From the IMG/VR virus record IMGVR_UViG_3300028800_000112, positions 1-55,374 of that record: DNA of 55,374 nucleotides; one strand, given 5' to 3'. Positions within the stretch are counted from its first letter, which is position 1, and each line of letters begins with the position of its first letter. The position numbers and the translations under genes are program-made. The notes under the pieces were generated by a model. It had not been told where the DNA came from, did no database searches, and saw nothing but the letters and a program-made list of their open reading frames with translations. Below are positions 17,343-24,029 of the stretch, one piece after another. This stretch comes from a virus.

Positions 17343-17906
17343 TTACTGCGTGCCTCCCCCGATCTGAGTCACGGGTCCGTTCGTCGTGTATGCGCCGCCA
17401 GGTGCCCACTGAGCGAACTGAGTGTCCATGACTAGCTCGTCGGGCTTGCACTGAGTCGTGCTAATGGATACGATGATGTCACGACGCTGGATCTGTCCCC
17501 GGATTGACATCTGCTGGACACGGAATACCTTGCGGTCGTAGACGATCCTGTCTTTCAGGTAGTTGCCCGTCATGATGTCGGCATAGTCCATGCCCGCTTG
17601 CAGCAACTTGTCGAACGCGACGATGAGTTCAGCGTCGTCGTTGTAGTAGAAGCCGTACTCACTATCCTCGTTGGCACCTTCGACATGCGTGATGTGCAAT
17701 GTTTGGATGCGGAACGGGGGAAAGTATATGAGCCCGTTACCCGCTGGCTCGTCATAAACGTCGTGAATTTCCGAATGGTAAGGATCAAAACGGTAATAGT
17801 CACACCAGTCACCGTCTACGACCTGCCAACCGGAAAGGGCACCGAGGATCTTGTCAGTCTCATAATCAGAGTTGAACTTGCCGCGCTTATAGTCGAGGCG
17901 ACTCAT
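17343..17906 (-). CDS. hypothetical connector/neck protein (187 aa)
   Basis: An unknown acidic, Tyr-rich soluble protein (DGDWCDYYRFDPYHSEIHDVYDEP). Residues ~110-140 (GNYLKDRIVYDRKVFRVQQ) look like a strand-turn-strand found in head-tail connector proteins. Its ATG lies within the end of the upstream 68-aa gene (20-nt overlap). The call is from position in the connector block. Confidence 0.72.
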   Translation of the reverse strand: MSRLDYKRGKFNSDYETDKILGALSGWQVVDGDWCDYYRFDPYHSEIHDVYDEPAGNGLIYFPPFRIQTLHITHVEGANEDSEYGFYYNDDAELIVAFDKLLQAGMDYADIMTGNYLKDRIVYDRKVFRVQQMSIRGQIQRRDIIVSISTTQCKPDELVMDTQFAQWAPGGAYTTNGPVTQIGGGTQ

Positions 17907-18093
17907 TGATGTTCACCACCTGACCGACACTGGGAGCGTCAAAGCTGGCGGACTGCCAGTTATTACACACAGCGTAAGGCTCTATCATGCCGGAAACGAG
18001 ATCACACGATCCCCATTTGAACATAACGCAATTCTCGCATTGAAGTTCATTTGGTGACACTGATATATACCCGGCAGTTAGCTTGTCGATCAT
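17887..18093 (-). CDS. small Cys protein, high-potential iron-sulfur-like phage family
   Basis: A 68-aa protein starting at the ATG that overlaps the upstream TGA (ATGA). It contains CENCVMFKWGSCDLVSGMI then VCNNW. This C-x2-C-x7-C-lV-x-G-x-I-x-p-x8-C-n-x-W pattern occurs in small proteins encoded among phage connector genes that resemble HiPIP cores. Metal or cluster binding is likely; role unknown. Confidence 0.72.
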   Translation of the reverse strand: MIDKLTAGYISVSPNELQCENCVMFKWGSCDLVSGMIEPYAVCNNWQSASFDAPSVGQVVNINESPRL

Positions 18094-19058
18094 GTTCCCC
18101 AGTTTCCATTCCAAAGAGGGCTGGGAACACCAGATACATCGTCGTTCCTGTGGTCAACAGGAGGAATCTGCCGTTGCGGGTACCTGTGATCATCGTACTC
18201 ACGCGGACGGAACAACGGGACGAGCCTTCCGGTCGTCTTACTCGTGCGGCGCAACTGCAATACCTCGCTCCGGTACAGACCGACGTTGAGTTGCCCGCAA
18301 TAATCCATGTAGCGGAGCGTCATCGCCTGGATCTGCTCCATGATGTGGTTATACCGGGTCGTCCTGTCGATGACAGTTCCCTCAGCCGTCTGGACGTTCG
18401 AATCGGTAGCGGCGTCATTGGCGAGTGCCCAGAACGCATTAACCACGGTTAGCATCTCTACCAGTGGCTCTTCCAGCGCCGGCAAGTTTTCCAGTGTCTT
18501 CGGGGTCTCACGGTACGTAATGAAGCCGCGTGCGTCCCTGTACCGCTCCTCGACTTCTGACCCGGCAGTATGCTGGTTAACTGACTCGATGGCAATCCTG
18601 GCTAGCTCATAATCGGAGAACAAGCTCCAAGCGCACCCGGTAATCAGCAATGTCGCATTCAAAGGGATGGGGGCACCGAGGAATACCTGACCGATCGATG
18701 CATCCATTCGGTAAGCGATAGTGGTATCGTCACGCCATTGCGCCGTCGTATTGCCCGGGACGGGAGTGTCGTTGACGTTAGTTTCCAATGAGGTAAAATA
18801 ACTGTCCTCGAAGGTAACTTGCTGCCCGGTTGTGTAAGTCACGGTCGAAGACCAGGGCTGTGCGAATGAGAAATCGGTCAGTACCGTTTCGACGGAGCCG
18901 TTGACAACTGTCACTCCGAGAACGGTCTGCCGGTTGATCTCTTGCTTGGGCAGGTCATACCAGACCGTTTGCCCGTCTCCGAGAGCCGTCGTCCGGAAAG
19001 GCATCGCCGGGTCACCTATCTGAAGGCGGACCCTGTGGATAAGGTCACGAAGCCTCAT
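18090..19058 (-). CDS. head-tail connector-like protein (322 aa)
   Basis: I take the ATG at 19058 (MRLRDLIHRVRLQIGDP), which has AGGAG five bases upstream; a longer frame to 19151 would overlap the previous gene. The opening helix followed by a beta domain (residues ~60-130 include YTTGQQVTFEDSYFTSLETNVND, a carbohydrate-binding-like strand set) and then helices with LARIAIESVNQHTAGSEVEERYRDARG suggests an adaptor-type connector with an inserted beta domain. No firm family. Confidence 0.72.
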   Translation of the reverse strand: MRLRDLIHRVRLQIGDPAMPFRTTALGDGQTVWYDLPKQEINRQTVLGVTVVNGSVETVLTDFSFAQPWSSTVTYTTGQQVTFEDSYFTSLETNVNDTPVPGNTTAQWRDDTTIAYRMDASIGQVFLGAPIPLNATLLITGCAWSLFSDYELARIAIESVNQHTAGSEVEERYRDARGFITYRETPKTLENLPALEEPLVEMLTVVNAFWALANDAATDSNVQTAEGTVIDRTTRYNHIMEQIQAMTLRYMDYCGQLNVGLYRSEVLQLRRTSKTTGRLVPLFRPREYDDHRYPQRQIPPVDHRNDDVSGVPSPLWNGNWGT

Positions 19059-19065
19059 GACGCTC

Positions 19066-19218
19066 CTATGAAGACGTGCTCGGATACATAAACTGCCAGC
19101 GATCTGCCGCCAACTGCTGCATGTTTCCCTGAATGGGCTGAGCGACCGCACAATCTATTGTAACGGTTGCCGACAGTTCCTGAAGGGCAGCTATGGCTAT
19201 CTGGGTTGTCTTGTCCAT
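19066..19218 (-). CDS. hypothetical small protein (50 aa)
   Basis: The correct start is the ATG that overlaps the upstream stop as TAATG at 19218, giving MDKTTQIAIAALQELSATVT; longer readings extend into the previous gene out of frame. No motif is recognised. It sits between two connector-block genes and is translationally coupled. Confidence 0.65.
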   Translation of the reverse strand: MDKTTQIAIAALQELSATVTIDCAVAQPIQGNMQQLAADRWQFMYPSTSS

Positions 19219-19769
19219 TAGCTGTTCGTCCCGAAGCTCGTGTAGAGGATGAAGGAAGCTGACGAGGCGGGAGTGCCCGTTGCCGTCCTCCTGACCCACA
19301 GAGCGGCTACCTGGCGTGGCAGGATGTCACCCAGCACGACACCTCCCGATAGTGACGCTGAAGGTCCAGCCCACGTGCTGACGCCAGCAGGGGCTATGTA
19401 CGGGCTCGATACGGACACAGCCTGAGGGGTACTGGACGTGTAGCCGCTCGGTGGTGTAGGATCGGCACCGATAGCCCACGTGATCGCGTTCGATACGACA
19501 CTGCCCGTGGGAATCCAGGCGGTCGCCGCCGTCAGCGTCGTCACCGTGTCGGAATTGTAGACGAACAAGCACTGGTAGTCCACCTGGTGCTGTGCGTTCT
19601 GTGGTCCCGTCGTATCCGGGAAAACGTTGTTCTTAGTGACGGACAAGTCTACCTGCGTGGTCGAGCAGAACAGCCCGTTCGAGTTGTACACCGTGCCGGG
19701 CAACGCATAACCGGCGACGGCATTCGGTGCTGCCAGCAAGTACTGGACTGAAGCTGTCGAGAACGTCAT
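19218..19769 (-). CDS. hypothetical virion protein (183 aa)
   Basis: Starts at the ATG of a TAATG overlap (MTFSTASVQYLLAAPN). A beta-rich, Ser/Thr-rich soluble protein with a PSASLSGGVVLGDILPRQVAALWVRRT segment resembling an exposed surface domain. Probably a structural component; no family recognised. It is coupled to both neighbours. Confidence 0.7.
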   Translation of the reverse strand: MTFSTASVQYLLAAPNAVAGYALPGTVYNSNGLFCSTTQVDLSVTKNNVFPDTTGPQNAQHQVDYQCLFVYNSDTVTTLTAATAWIPTGSVVSNAITWAIGADPTPPSGYTSSTPQAVSVSSPYIAPAGVSTWAGPSASLSGGVVLGDILPRQVAALWVRRTATGTPASSASFILYTSFGTNS

Positions 19770-20356
19770 TACGTTAGCCCGATCTGGAACTGACCAGGAG
19801 CGACCTGGATAGACTTCGTAGCCAGAACCTGCTGAGGCACGGGCACTATCCACAAGTACATCAGCAGCCCGTTGTTGACAGTCGATGCGATCGGAGTGTC
19901 ACTGCTGTCGTCAACGCGGGGGACCGCCATCAGAGCCGCCCAAGATACCTGGGCAGCCTGGTTAGCCGTATACGGACCGAAAGTAGCCGTGCCCGTATTC
20001 GAGATGACTGACGGGATCGCCGCCGTGCCAACGGTCATCGGGAAGGGCTGGCGAAGGTAGCCCGTCGTAGTATCCTCAAGGGCAGCGGCTTGCTGGATTG
20101 TCTGGACAAGCCCGCCGCCTGGTCCGCCCGTAGTCGGGTCGGATACCAGCAGGGCGAGGTACAAGTCATAAGGACCAGCAACCCAGGTCGAAGTAAAAGG
20201 GTCATACACGTAGATCGCATTGCCAGCGGATGTATTGATCCACTCCTGCCCCGGAATCCAAGATCCGGGTGCCGACGCACCTACGAATGGTTTCGCCTGA
20301 CCGGATAGCTTGTTCGCTAGGAACTGTGCTCCGACCTGAGTTAGCTGTCCTGCCAT
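19769..20356 (-). CDS. hypothetical virion protein (195 aa)
   Basis: I place the start at ATG 20356 (MAGQLTQVGAQFLANKLSGQ), one base after the upstream TGA. The protein is rich in Pro, Gly and Ala with strands such as AIYVYDPFTSTWVAGPYDLYLALLVSD. Together with the following 183-aa protein it looks like a pair of structural proteins, which is inference from composition and coupling. Confidence 0.7.
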   Translation of the reverse strand: MAGQLTQVGAQFLANKLSGQAKPFVGASAPGSWIPGQEWINTSAGNAIYVYDPFTSTWVAGPYDLYLALLVSDPTTGGPGGGLVQTIQQAAALEDTTTGYLRQPFPMTVGTAAIPSVISNTGTATFGPYTANQAAQVSWAALMAVPRVDDSSDTPIASTVNNGLLMYLWIVPVPQQVLATKSIQVAPGQFQIGLT

Positions 20357-20357
20357 G

Positions 20358-20555
20358 TCACGTCCTGCAATAAGTAACGATTGGGCTCTGCCAGTAAGGC
20401 TGCGGAAATATCCAGCCCTGCTGTTGCGGGGGAAGAATAATCGGCTGAGGCAGGTCATCGATCCTCGTTACCTTGAGAAGCGTGATGTCAAGCTCAAGCT
20501 GCCTGATCTTATCTTTCAGCGCGGTGATCTCTTCCGCGCACTCTTCAGTAGTCAA
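20358..20555 (-). CDS. small coiled-coil protein (65 aa)
   Basis: The N-terminal half is a heptad-like helix (EEITALKDKIRQLELDITLLK) and the C-terminal half a Pro/Gln/Trp-rich tail (PPQQQGWIFPQPYWQSP). It overlaps the upstream gene by 11 nt. A small scaffold-like or trimerisation role is possible; no family is recognised. Confidence 0.65.
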   Translation of the reverse strand: MTTEECAEEITALKDKIRQLELDITLLKVTRIDDLPQPIILPPQQQGWIFPQPYWQSPIVTYCRT

Positions 20556-21000
20556 CGAGGTACCCCAGGAATTCCAGGTGATCGGCTAGGTCTCTATCGA
20601 CCGTGTACCACCTGCCACGCTCGAAGTTGTAGTTGTTGAGCCCGCCGATCCTGGCTGGCTGCACTACTACGCCGTCCTTGATGACGGCATCAGACAAGAT
20701 GCTCTTTCCGAAGGTCATGTCCTGAATGTCGTCATTGACGCGGATACGCCGGGTCGGGACTTCGACACTGACTTCCTCGATGACGACTTCCCCGTCTACC
20801 TCGACTTCCTGTGGTGCCTGGCGGTGAGTCGAGTAATCAACTTCGGTAGTCCTCTTGCGCTCTGCCTCTGCCTCTAGCTCCAGCTCGATGTCGCTGCGCT
20901 CCTGTGCCTTCTTGGCTGCTGCTTCCTTAGCTAGCTGCTGCCCACGGAGACCCGTGAAGTCACGAGGGTTCTTCTGCTGTGTGTTCGTGCGTGGTGGCAT
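20545..21000 (-). CDS. hypothetical virion/connector protein (151 aa)
   Basis: The N-terminal 60 residues are a charged Lys/Glu/Ala helix (QQLAKEAAAKKAQERSDIEL), the rest a compact domain ending NNYNFERGRWYTVDRDLADHLEFLGYLVDY, a pattern seen in small proteins near the head-tail joining genes of large phages. It is the first gene of the minus-strand tail operon on this side of the plus-strand cluster. Confidence 0.72.
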   Translation of the reverse strand: MPPRTNTQQKNPRDFTGLRGQQLAKEAAAKKAQERSDIELELEAEAERKRTTEVDYSTHRQAPQEVEVDGEVVIEEVSVEVPTRRIRVNDDIQDMTFGKSILSDAVIKDGVVVQPARIGGLNNYNFERGRWYTVDRDLADHLEFLGYLVDY

Positions 21001-21045
21001 GTCTATCCCCTAGTCTTGTACGATTTGACGTTCCTAGCTTAGCAC

Positions 21046-21074
21046 TTGACAGCCTTCTGCCTGGGGTGTAAGAT
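21046..21074 (+). promoter_or_regulatory. strong sigma70-like promoter before structured RNA
   Basis: TTGACA at 21046-21051, 17-bp spacer, TAAGAT at 21069-21074; predicted start about 21081. It is among the closest consensus promoters in the window and is followed by a short RNA that ends at a strong terminator. Confidence 0.8.
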
Positions 21075-21099
21075 GGTGTCAGACCCCAAGGGAGAAGAC

Positions 21100-21132
21100 A
21101 TGACAGACGCCACGAAGCAGCAAACCGCATAG
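21100..21132 (+). CDS. possible 10-aa leader peptide
   Basis: ATG preceded by GGGAG at good distance encodes MTDATKQQTA then TAG, inside the short transcript. It could be a leader peptide that couples translation to terminator folding. No run of a single regulatory amino acid is present, so classic attenuation is not obvious. Confidence 0.4.
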   Translation: MTDATKQQTA

Positions 21133-21218
21133 CGGCAGGAGCCTTCAGCGTGCAGTGGCGCTCTGCCTGATTCTTTCGGTGGAGCACACACGAGTCTTCC
21201 CACCAGAATCAACTGCAC

Positions 21219-21252
21219 AGAGCCCCGGATTTACGAGTCCGGGGCTCTTTTA
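21219..21252 (+). terminator. Rho-independent terminator
   Basis: AGAGCCCCGGA pairs perfectly with TCCGGGGCTCT (11 bp, 8-nt loop) and is followed by TTTT. It would end the short RNA or attenuate transcription into the genes from 21270. Confidence 0.85.
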
Positions 21253-21269
21253 ACTTTACAGGAGGAATC

Positions 21270-21392
21270 ATGATACTACTAGCAACAGCAGCAGCCGTCA
21301 CAGGCGGGCTGAACATCTTCGGATTTAACATCGGAATCCCGGTGATCATCGCATTCATCGTCGGATACTTCTCAGGAAAGAAGTGGGGTTAA
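21270..21392 (+). CDS. small membrane protein (40 aa)
   Basis: AGGAGGAATC before ATG gives a strong start. One hydrophobic segment covers most of the protein (LLATAAAVTGG... IPVIIAFIVGYFSG) and the end is basic (KKWG). It directly precedes the zinc-finger-like gene; stop and next start are adjacent. Confidence 0.75.
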   Translation: MILLATAAAVTGGLNIFGFNIGIPVIIAFIVGYFSGKKWG

Positions 21393-21545
21393 ATGTCACC
21401 ACTTAGAAGGCGTCCTGACCCTGAGCCAGTACCCGCCCCTCCAGGTAAGATGACCTTTACCTGTACGGGGTGTGGTGCTACATACGACACATTGGACAAG
21501 GCTGTAGCATGCGCTAACAGCCATCCCGCACCTAAGAGGGACTAA
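21393..21545 (+). CDS. small C2H2/zinc-ribbon-like protein (50 aa)
   Basis: Starts MSPLRRRPDPEPVPAPPG and contains FTCTGCGATYDTLDKAVACANSHP: C-x2-C followed 13 residues later by C-x3-H, a zinc-finger arrangement. The ATG abuts the previous stop and its own TAA overlaps the next ATG (TAATG). DNA, RNA or protein binding is possible. Confidence 0.75.
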   Translation: MSPLRRRPDPEPVPAPPGKMTFTCTGCGATYDTLDKAVACANSHPAPKRD

Positions 21546-21685
21546 TGTCACAAACACAGCACTGCGGAGACAGCTCCGTTCATACCGAGCACAGTTATAG
21601 CCGCACCGTCTACAACAAGAAAACCCGGCAAGTGGACATCGTGTACTACTGGTTCCCAGGCACGCAGAGCAGCAACGGTCACTAA
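21545..21685 (+). CDS. hypothetical small protein (46 aa)
   Basis: Coupled by TAATG to the zinc-finger-like gene. Polar, Ser/His/Tyr-rich (HTEHSYSRTVYNKKTRQVDIVYYW). No motif is recognised. Confidence 0.65.
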   Translation: MSQTQHCGDSSVHTEHSYSRTVYNKKTRQVDIVYYWFPGTQSSNGH

Positions 21686-21697
21686 GTAGGAGGTGCA

Positions 21698-22039
21698 ATG
21701 CCAAGAGGATGCACTAAATGCACGCCCGACCGGCGCGGCAACTGCCAGTCCGGTTGCGACTGCTCCAGTTGCGAGGGCAGCCTCGACAGGGCAGCTGGTG
21801 CCTTCGGCGGTCGGCGTAAGAGAGCCGACGCCGGGCAGTCACGCGGAACGGATCGCGGCGGACTCAAGAAGGGGAGCAAGCTCCCGATTGAGCGCATGTC
21901 AAAGAAGGATGCCGATAATTTCATCAAGCAACAAGGCGACCAGGTAACCGGGGGTGGCAAGAAGCGCCACTATGAATTCGAGCCTGACCCGAACAACCCG
22001 GACAGCGGAACGCTGATCTACGTGAAGGACGAAGACTAG
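21698..22039 (+). CDS. Cys-rich basic protein (113 aa)
   Basis: AGGAGG precedes the ATG. The first 30 residues carry six Cys (GCTKCTPDRRGNCQSGCDCSSC), a likely zinc-binding unit; residues ~35-75 are highly basic (GRRKRADAG, LKKGSKLPIERMSKKDADNF); the end is acidic. It may bind nucleic acid. No family is recognised. Confidence 0.72.
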   Translation: MPRGCTKCTPDRRGNCQSGCDCSSCEGSLDRAAGAFGGRRKRADAGQSRGTDRGGLKKGSKLPIERMSKKDADNFIKQQGDQVTGGGKKRHYEFEPDPNNPDSGTLIYVKDED

Positions 22040-22048
22040 GAGGCACAG

Positions 22049-22243
22049 ATGGGATGGGGAAAGAAAAAGGAAGAACCGGCGAAGGAACCCGCACGTACTC
22101 CGGGCAGGTCTGACAATCACGCGCACTCATATACGCAGCTTGTCAGTGAGGTAACGGGCTACCACGCCGGGCACAGGGTAAGAACTACTGTCAAAGCCTG
22201 CTCTTGTGGTCTTACGAACACGACCACGGTTGACGGGTCGTAG
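22049..22243 (+). CDS. small zinc-binding-like protein (64 aa)
   Basis: AGGAGG before ATG. The N-terminus is Lys/Glu/Pro-rich; the C-terminal half has several His and a C-x-C (HAHSYTQLVSEVTGYHAGH then KACSCGL). Metal binding possible; function unknown. Confidence 0.7.
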   Translation: MGWGKKKEEPAKEPARTPGRSDNHAHSYTQLVSEVTGYHAGHRVRTTVKACSCGLTNTTTVDGS

Positions 22244-22299
22244 GCTTTTAGTGTTACGATACCCGCAAGGCAAGACAACGGAAACAGGAAGTGGTTTAA

Positions 22300-22422
22300 G
22301 TGAGCCGAAAAGGCGGACCTCCGCTAGTACCAAGGAACCGCTGCAAGACGTGCGGTTGCGAGCACGGTTACGGCTGTACTTCATGTGGCTGCATGTGCGC
22401 CAAGACTGACAAGGAGAAGTGA
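22300..22422 (+). CDS. Cys-rich mini-protein (40 aa, eight Cys)
   Basis: Starts at GTG about ten bases after AGGAAG. The core holds eight Cys in 18 residues (RCKTCGCEHGYGCTSCGCMC), which could bind two zinc ions or a cluster, metallothionein-like in density. No family is recognised. Confidence 0.68.
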   Translation: MSRKGGPPLVPRNRCKTCGCEHGYGCTSCGCMCAKTDKEK

Positions 22423-22424
22423 TC

Positions 22425-22499
22425 ATGCTGCGGGTCATGATGAAGTGCGAAGAATGTGGTGCCAGCGGAGATTGCGACTGCTGGGCATGGAAAAGGTAA
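22425..22499 (+). CDS. Cys-rich micro-protein (24 aa)
   Basis: AAGGAG precedes the ATG at suitable distance. The product MLRVMMKCEECGASGDCDCW has C-x2-C and C-x-C motifs and ends WKR. It overlaps the next gene by 13 nt. Its reality rests on position and the shared Cys pattern with its neighbours. Confidence 0.5.
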   Translation: MLRVMMKCEECGASGDCDCWAWKR

Positions 22500-22612
22500 T
22501 CGCACGGGTGTATGACTGGCTTGACGATCAGTTCTGCACGTTGGCATTCTTCGGGTACCGCCCGCCCTGGTACAAGGAATGGTGGACTCGCGGCAGGTTT
22601 ACCGGCAGGTGA
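22487..22612 (+). CDS. hypothetical small protein (41 aa)
   Basis: I choose the ATG at 22487 inside a longer open frame because the longer reading overlaps two coupled genes. The product is rich in aromatic residues (VYDWLDDQF, FFGYRPPWYKEWW). No motif recognised. Confidence 0.55.
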   Translation: MEKVIARVYDWLDDQFCTLAFFGYRPPWYKEWWTRGRFTGR

Positions 22613-22647
22613 TCCGGGTATAACCATGACAACAGAAAGGAACTGTT

Positions 22648-22965
22648 ATGGCTGATACATTCGGAACACCGAACGAGCAGGACCAGGATCGCAGGGACCA
22701 GGAAGCCCGCGATGCCCAGGCACGTGATGAGCGTGACGCTAACGGCAACCTGATCCGCACTCCCGAGGAAGCACGCGCACAGCGTGAGAGCGACGTCAAG
22801 GGCGACCGTCTCAACGAGAAGCTAGCGCCGCTCGACAAGCGTGTAACCGCGCTTGAGCAGGCTATGCTCGAACTAGGTCGGTTCTTCGACGGAACGCACG
22901 ATCCTCACGGTGAGAAGATCCACCCAGAGGTCGGCTTCATCATCAACGACCATCTCCGCAGGTAA
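22648..22965 (+). CDS. charged coiled-coil protein (105 aa)
   Basis: AAAGGA lies before the ATG. Residues ~10-45 are a strongly charged Asp/Arg/Glu region, then a heptad helix (LNEKLAPLDKRVTALEQAMLELGRFF) and a His/Gly tail. Soluble. Function unknown. It precedes an inverted repeat overlapping the next promoter. Confidence 0.75.
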   Translation: MADTFGTPNEQDQDRRDQEARDAQARDERDANGNLIRTPEEARAQRESDVKGDRLNEKLAPLDKRVTALEQAMLELGRFFDGTHDPHGEKIHPEVGFIINDHLRR

Positions 22966-22973
22966 GACCTGAG

Positions 22974-23008
22974 TTGACATGCCCCGAGCCTTTAGGTAGA
23001 CTCGGGGC
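22974..23008 (+). promoter_or_regulatory. leaderless-type promoter within inverted repeat
   Basis: TTGACA 22974-22979, 17-bp spacer, TAGACT 22997-23002, then six bases and ATG 23009. An 8-bp inverted repeat (GCCCCGAG 22981-22988, CTCGGGGC 23001-23008) overlaps the spacer and -10 box and ends just at the start codon, so it could be an operator or a terminator for upstream transcripts. Confidence 0.82.
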
Positions 23009-23239
23009 ATGAAACTTTTTACAGCAGAAGAGTATTACGATCTTCACCAAGACATGCCGCGTAATAACCACGTCATGGTTGCCGGTGACGGCGAATGGCT
23101 GGGAGATGTCAGTCAGTCAGATCATGACCCCCAGTACTGGACGATCATCGCGATTAAGGACCATGGCGACCTCATTTCGTTCGCTTGCCCGCTGTCTTCG
23201 ATCTATGAGATCTTCGAGGCGAACTTCCCCGGGCAGTAG
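23009..23239 (+). CDS. hypothetical protein (76 aa), leaderless start
   Basis: No ribosome-binding site; the ATG is six bases after a -10 box. Acidic, His/Asp-rich protein (MKLFTAEEYYDLHQDMPRNN). No family is recognised. It is a single-gene transcription unit followed at once by another leaderless promoter. Confidence 0.8.
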   Translation: MKLFTAEEYYDLHQDMPRNNHVMVAGDGEWLGDVSQSDHDPQYWTIIAIKDHGDLISFACPLSSIYEIFEANFPGQ

Positions 23240-23240
23240 C

Positions 23241-23275
23241 TTGACACGCCCGGCATGACCTAGTAGGCTTCAGTC
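23241..23275 (+). promoter_or_regulatory. leaderless-type promoter
   Basis: TTGACA 23241-23246, 17-bp spacer, TAGGCT 23264-23269, six bases, ATG 23276. It starts immediately after the stop of the 76-aa gene. Confidence 0.82.
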
Positions 23276-23773
23276 ATGGACTACTACGGAAGCATTAACC
23301 TCATCATCGGCAACGCCGTCCTTGCATGCCCGATGGGCGAAAACGACGCCGAAGCCGGAACTGTAGGTGAATACCTCGTCAAGCTGCTCCGTCTCGTATG
23401 GGAAGAAGAAGAGGGATTCGACGGGAAGCGTCCATTCGGTAACTCCGGATGGAAGTCAGAAGTTTACAAAGCCCTCGTTGAGGCGAACTTGATCAAGGGA
23501 AAGATGACAGACGGCTACCTCGAAGACTATGACGAGGCAGAGGCGGACAAGCTGATCGACCTCGCGATTGACGCGATGTTATGCCGCCGCGTGGACGTGA
23601 AGAACGCCCAAGCCCGCAGCCTGGAAGGGGTTCCGGACCAAACGGCGGACCAGGCAGGGGAGACCGGGGCGGGTCAGCAGCAGGAAACAGGGGACCGGGG
23701 ACGCAACCCTCTGCGCCGCCATTGCCACCTCCACCGAGACAAGGAAATTAGAGGCACTTGTGAACGAGTATGA
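23276..23773 (+). CDS. hypothetical protein with possible -1 frameshift near its C-terminus
   Basis: The first ~100 residues (MDYYGSINLIIGNAVLACPMGEN..., KLLRLVWEEEEGFDGKRPFG, LIDLAIDAM) form a coherent acidic alpha-helical protein of a kind common in actinophages, function unknown. After residue ~102 the zero frame turns into atypical Arg/Cys/Gln text, whereas the -1 frame from 23581 to 23751 gives a clean Pro/Gly-rich tail ending PPLPPPPRQGN just before the next gene. Either a frameshift (programmed or an indel) or an overlapping gene is present. Leaderless start. Confidence 0.7.
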   Translation: MDYYGSINLIIGNAVLACPMGENDAEAGTVGEYLVKLLRLVWEEEEGFDGKRPFGNSGWKSEVYKALVEANLIKGKMTDGYLEDYDEAEADKLIDLAIDAMLCRRVDVKNAQARSLEGVPDQTADQAGETGAGQQQETGDRGRNPLRRHCHLHRDKEIRGTCERV

Positions 23774-23957
23774 GCGAGCCCTGGAAGATTTCTGGAGGGA
23801 TGAGGCTCTTAACGATCCTGACGACCCCGTAGGAAAGCACATCGCTTACATAGAGGAATCGAATGCCCGGATACTCGGGTACATGCCCAGGAGGGCATTC
23901 GAATCCCAGGAAGCTTACGAGGCACGGGTACCCGAAGATCAGAGGGGCGAGTACTAA
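23760..23957 (+). CDS. hypothetical acidic protein (65 aa)
   Basis: Starts at GTG with AGAGG five bases upstream. Acidic helical protein (EYERALEDFWRDEALNDPDDP). It ends just before the bidirectional hairpin separating this cluster from the capsid gene. Function unknown. Confidence 0.65.
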   Translation: MNEYERALEDFWRDEALNDPDDPVGKHIAYIEESNARILGYMPRRAFESQEAYEARVPEDQRGEY

Positions 23958-23973
23958 CCTAGCCGGAAAACTG

Positions 23974-23998
23974 AAAAAGCCCGGCGAAAGCCGGGCTT
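23974..23998 (-). terminator. terminator after capsid gene
   Basis: AAGCCCGGC and GCCGGGCTT pair around a GAAA/TTTC tetraloop; on the minus strand the hairpin is followed by TTTTT. It closes the head-gene transcript between convergent genes. Confidence 0.85.
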
Positions 23999-24029
23999 GA
24001 CAGTAAGACTCTGCTGGGATAGGGTGGTA

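Larger units (their letters stand above)
21081..21252 (+). ncRNA. candidate structured short RNA with mini-ORF and terminator
   Basis: Between the promoter and the terminator there is about 170 nt with nested complementarity: GTGCAGT pairs with ACTGCAC, and inside it ATTCT with AGAAT and GGTGG with CCACC. A 10-codon reading frame with a purine-rich site lies near the 5' end (21100-21132). It may be a free small RNA or an attenuator for the downstream mini-gene cluster. It is not a tmRNA (no tRNA-like ends) and does not match a riboswitch class I know. Confidence 0.55.

Noticed and set aside
21081-21252. tmRNA or known riboswitch
   Set aside because: There is no tRNA-like acceptor or T-arm and no recognisable riboswitch core.
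23997-24025. TTGACA with TAGGGT 17 bp away on the plus strand reading into the capsid gene
   Set aside because: The -35 is part of the terminator arm, no plus-strand gene follows, and antisense transcription cannot be supported from sequence alone.
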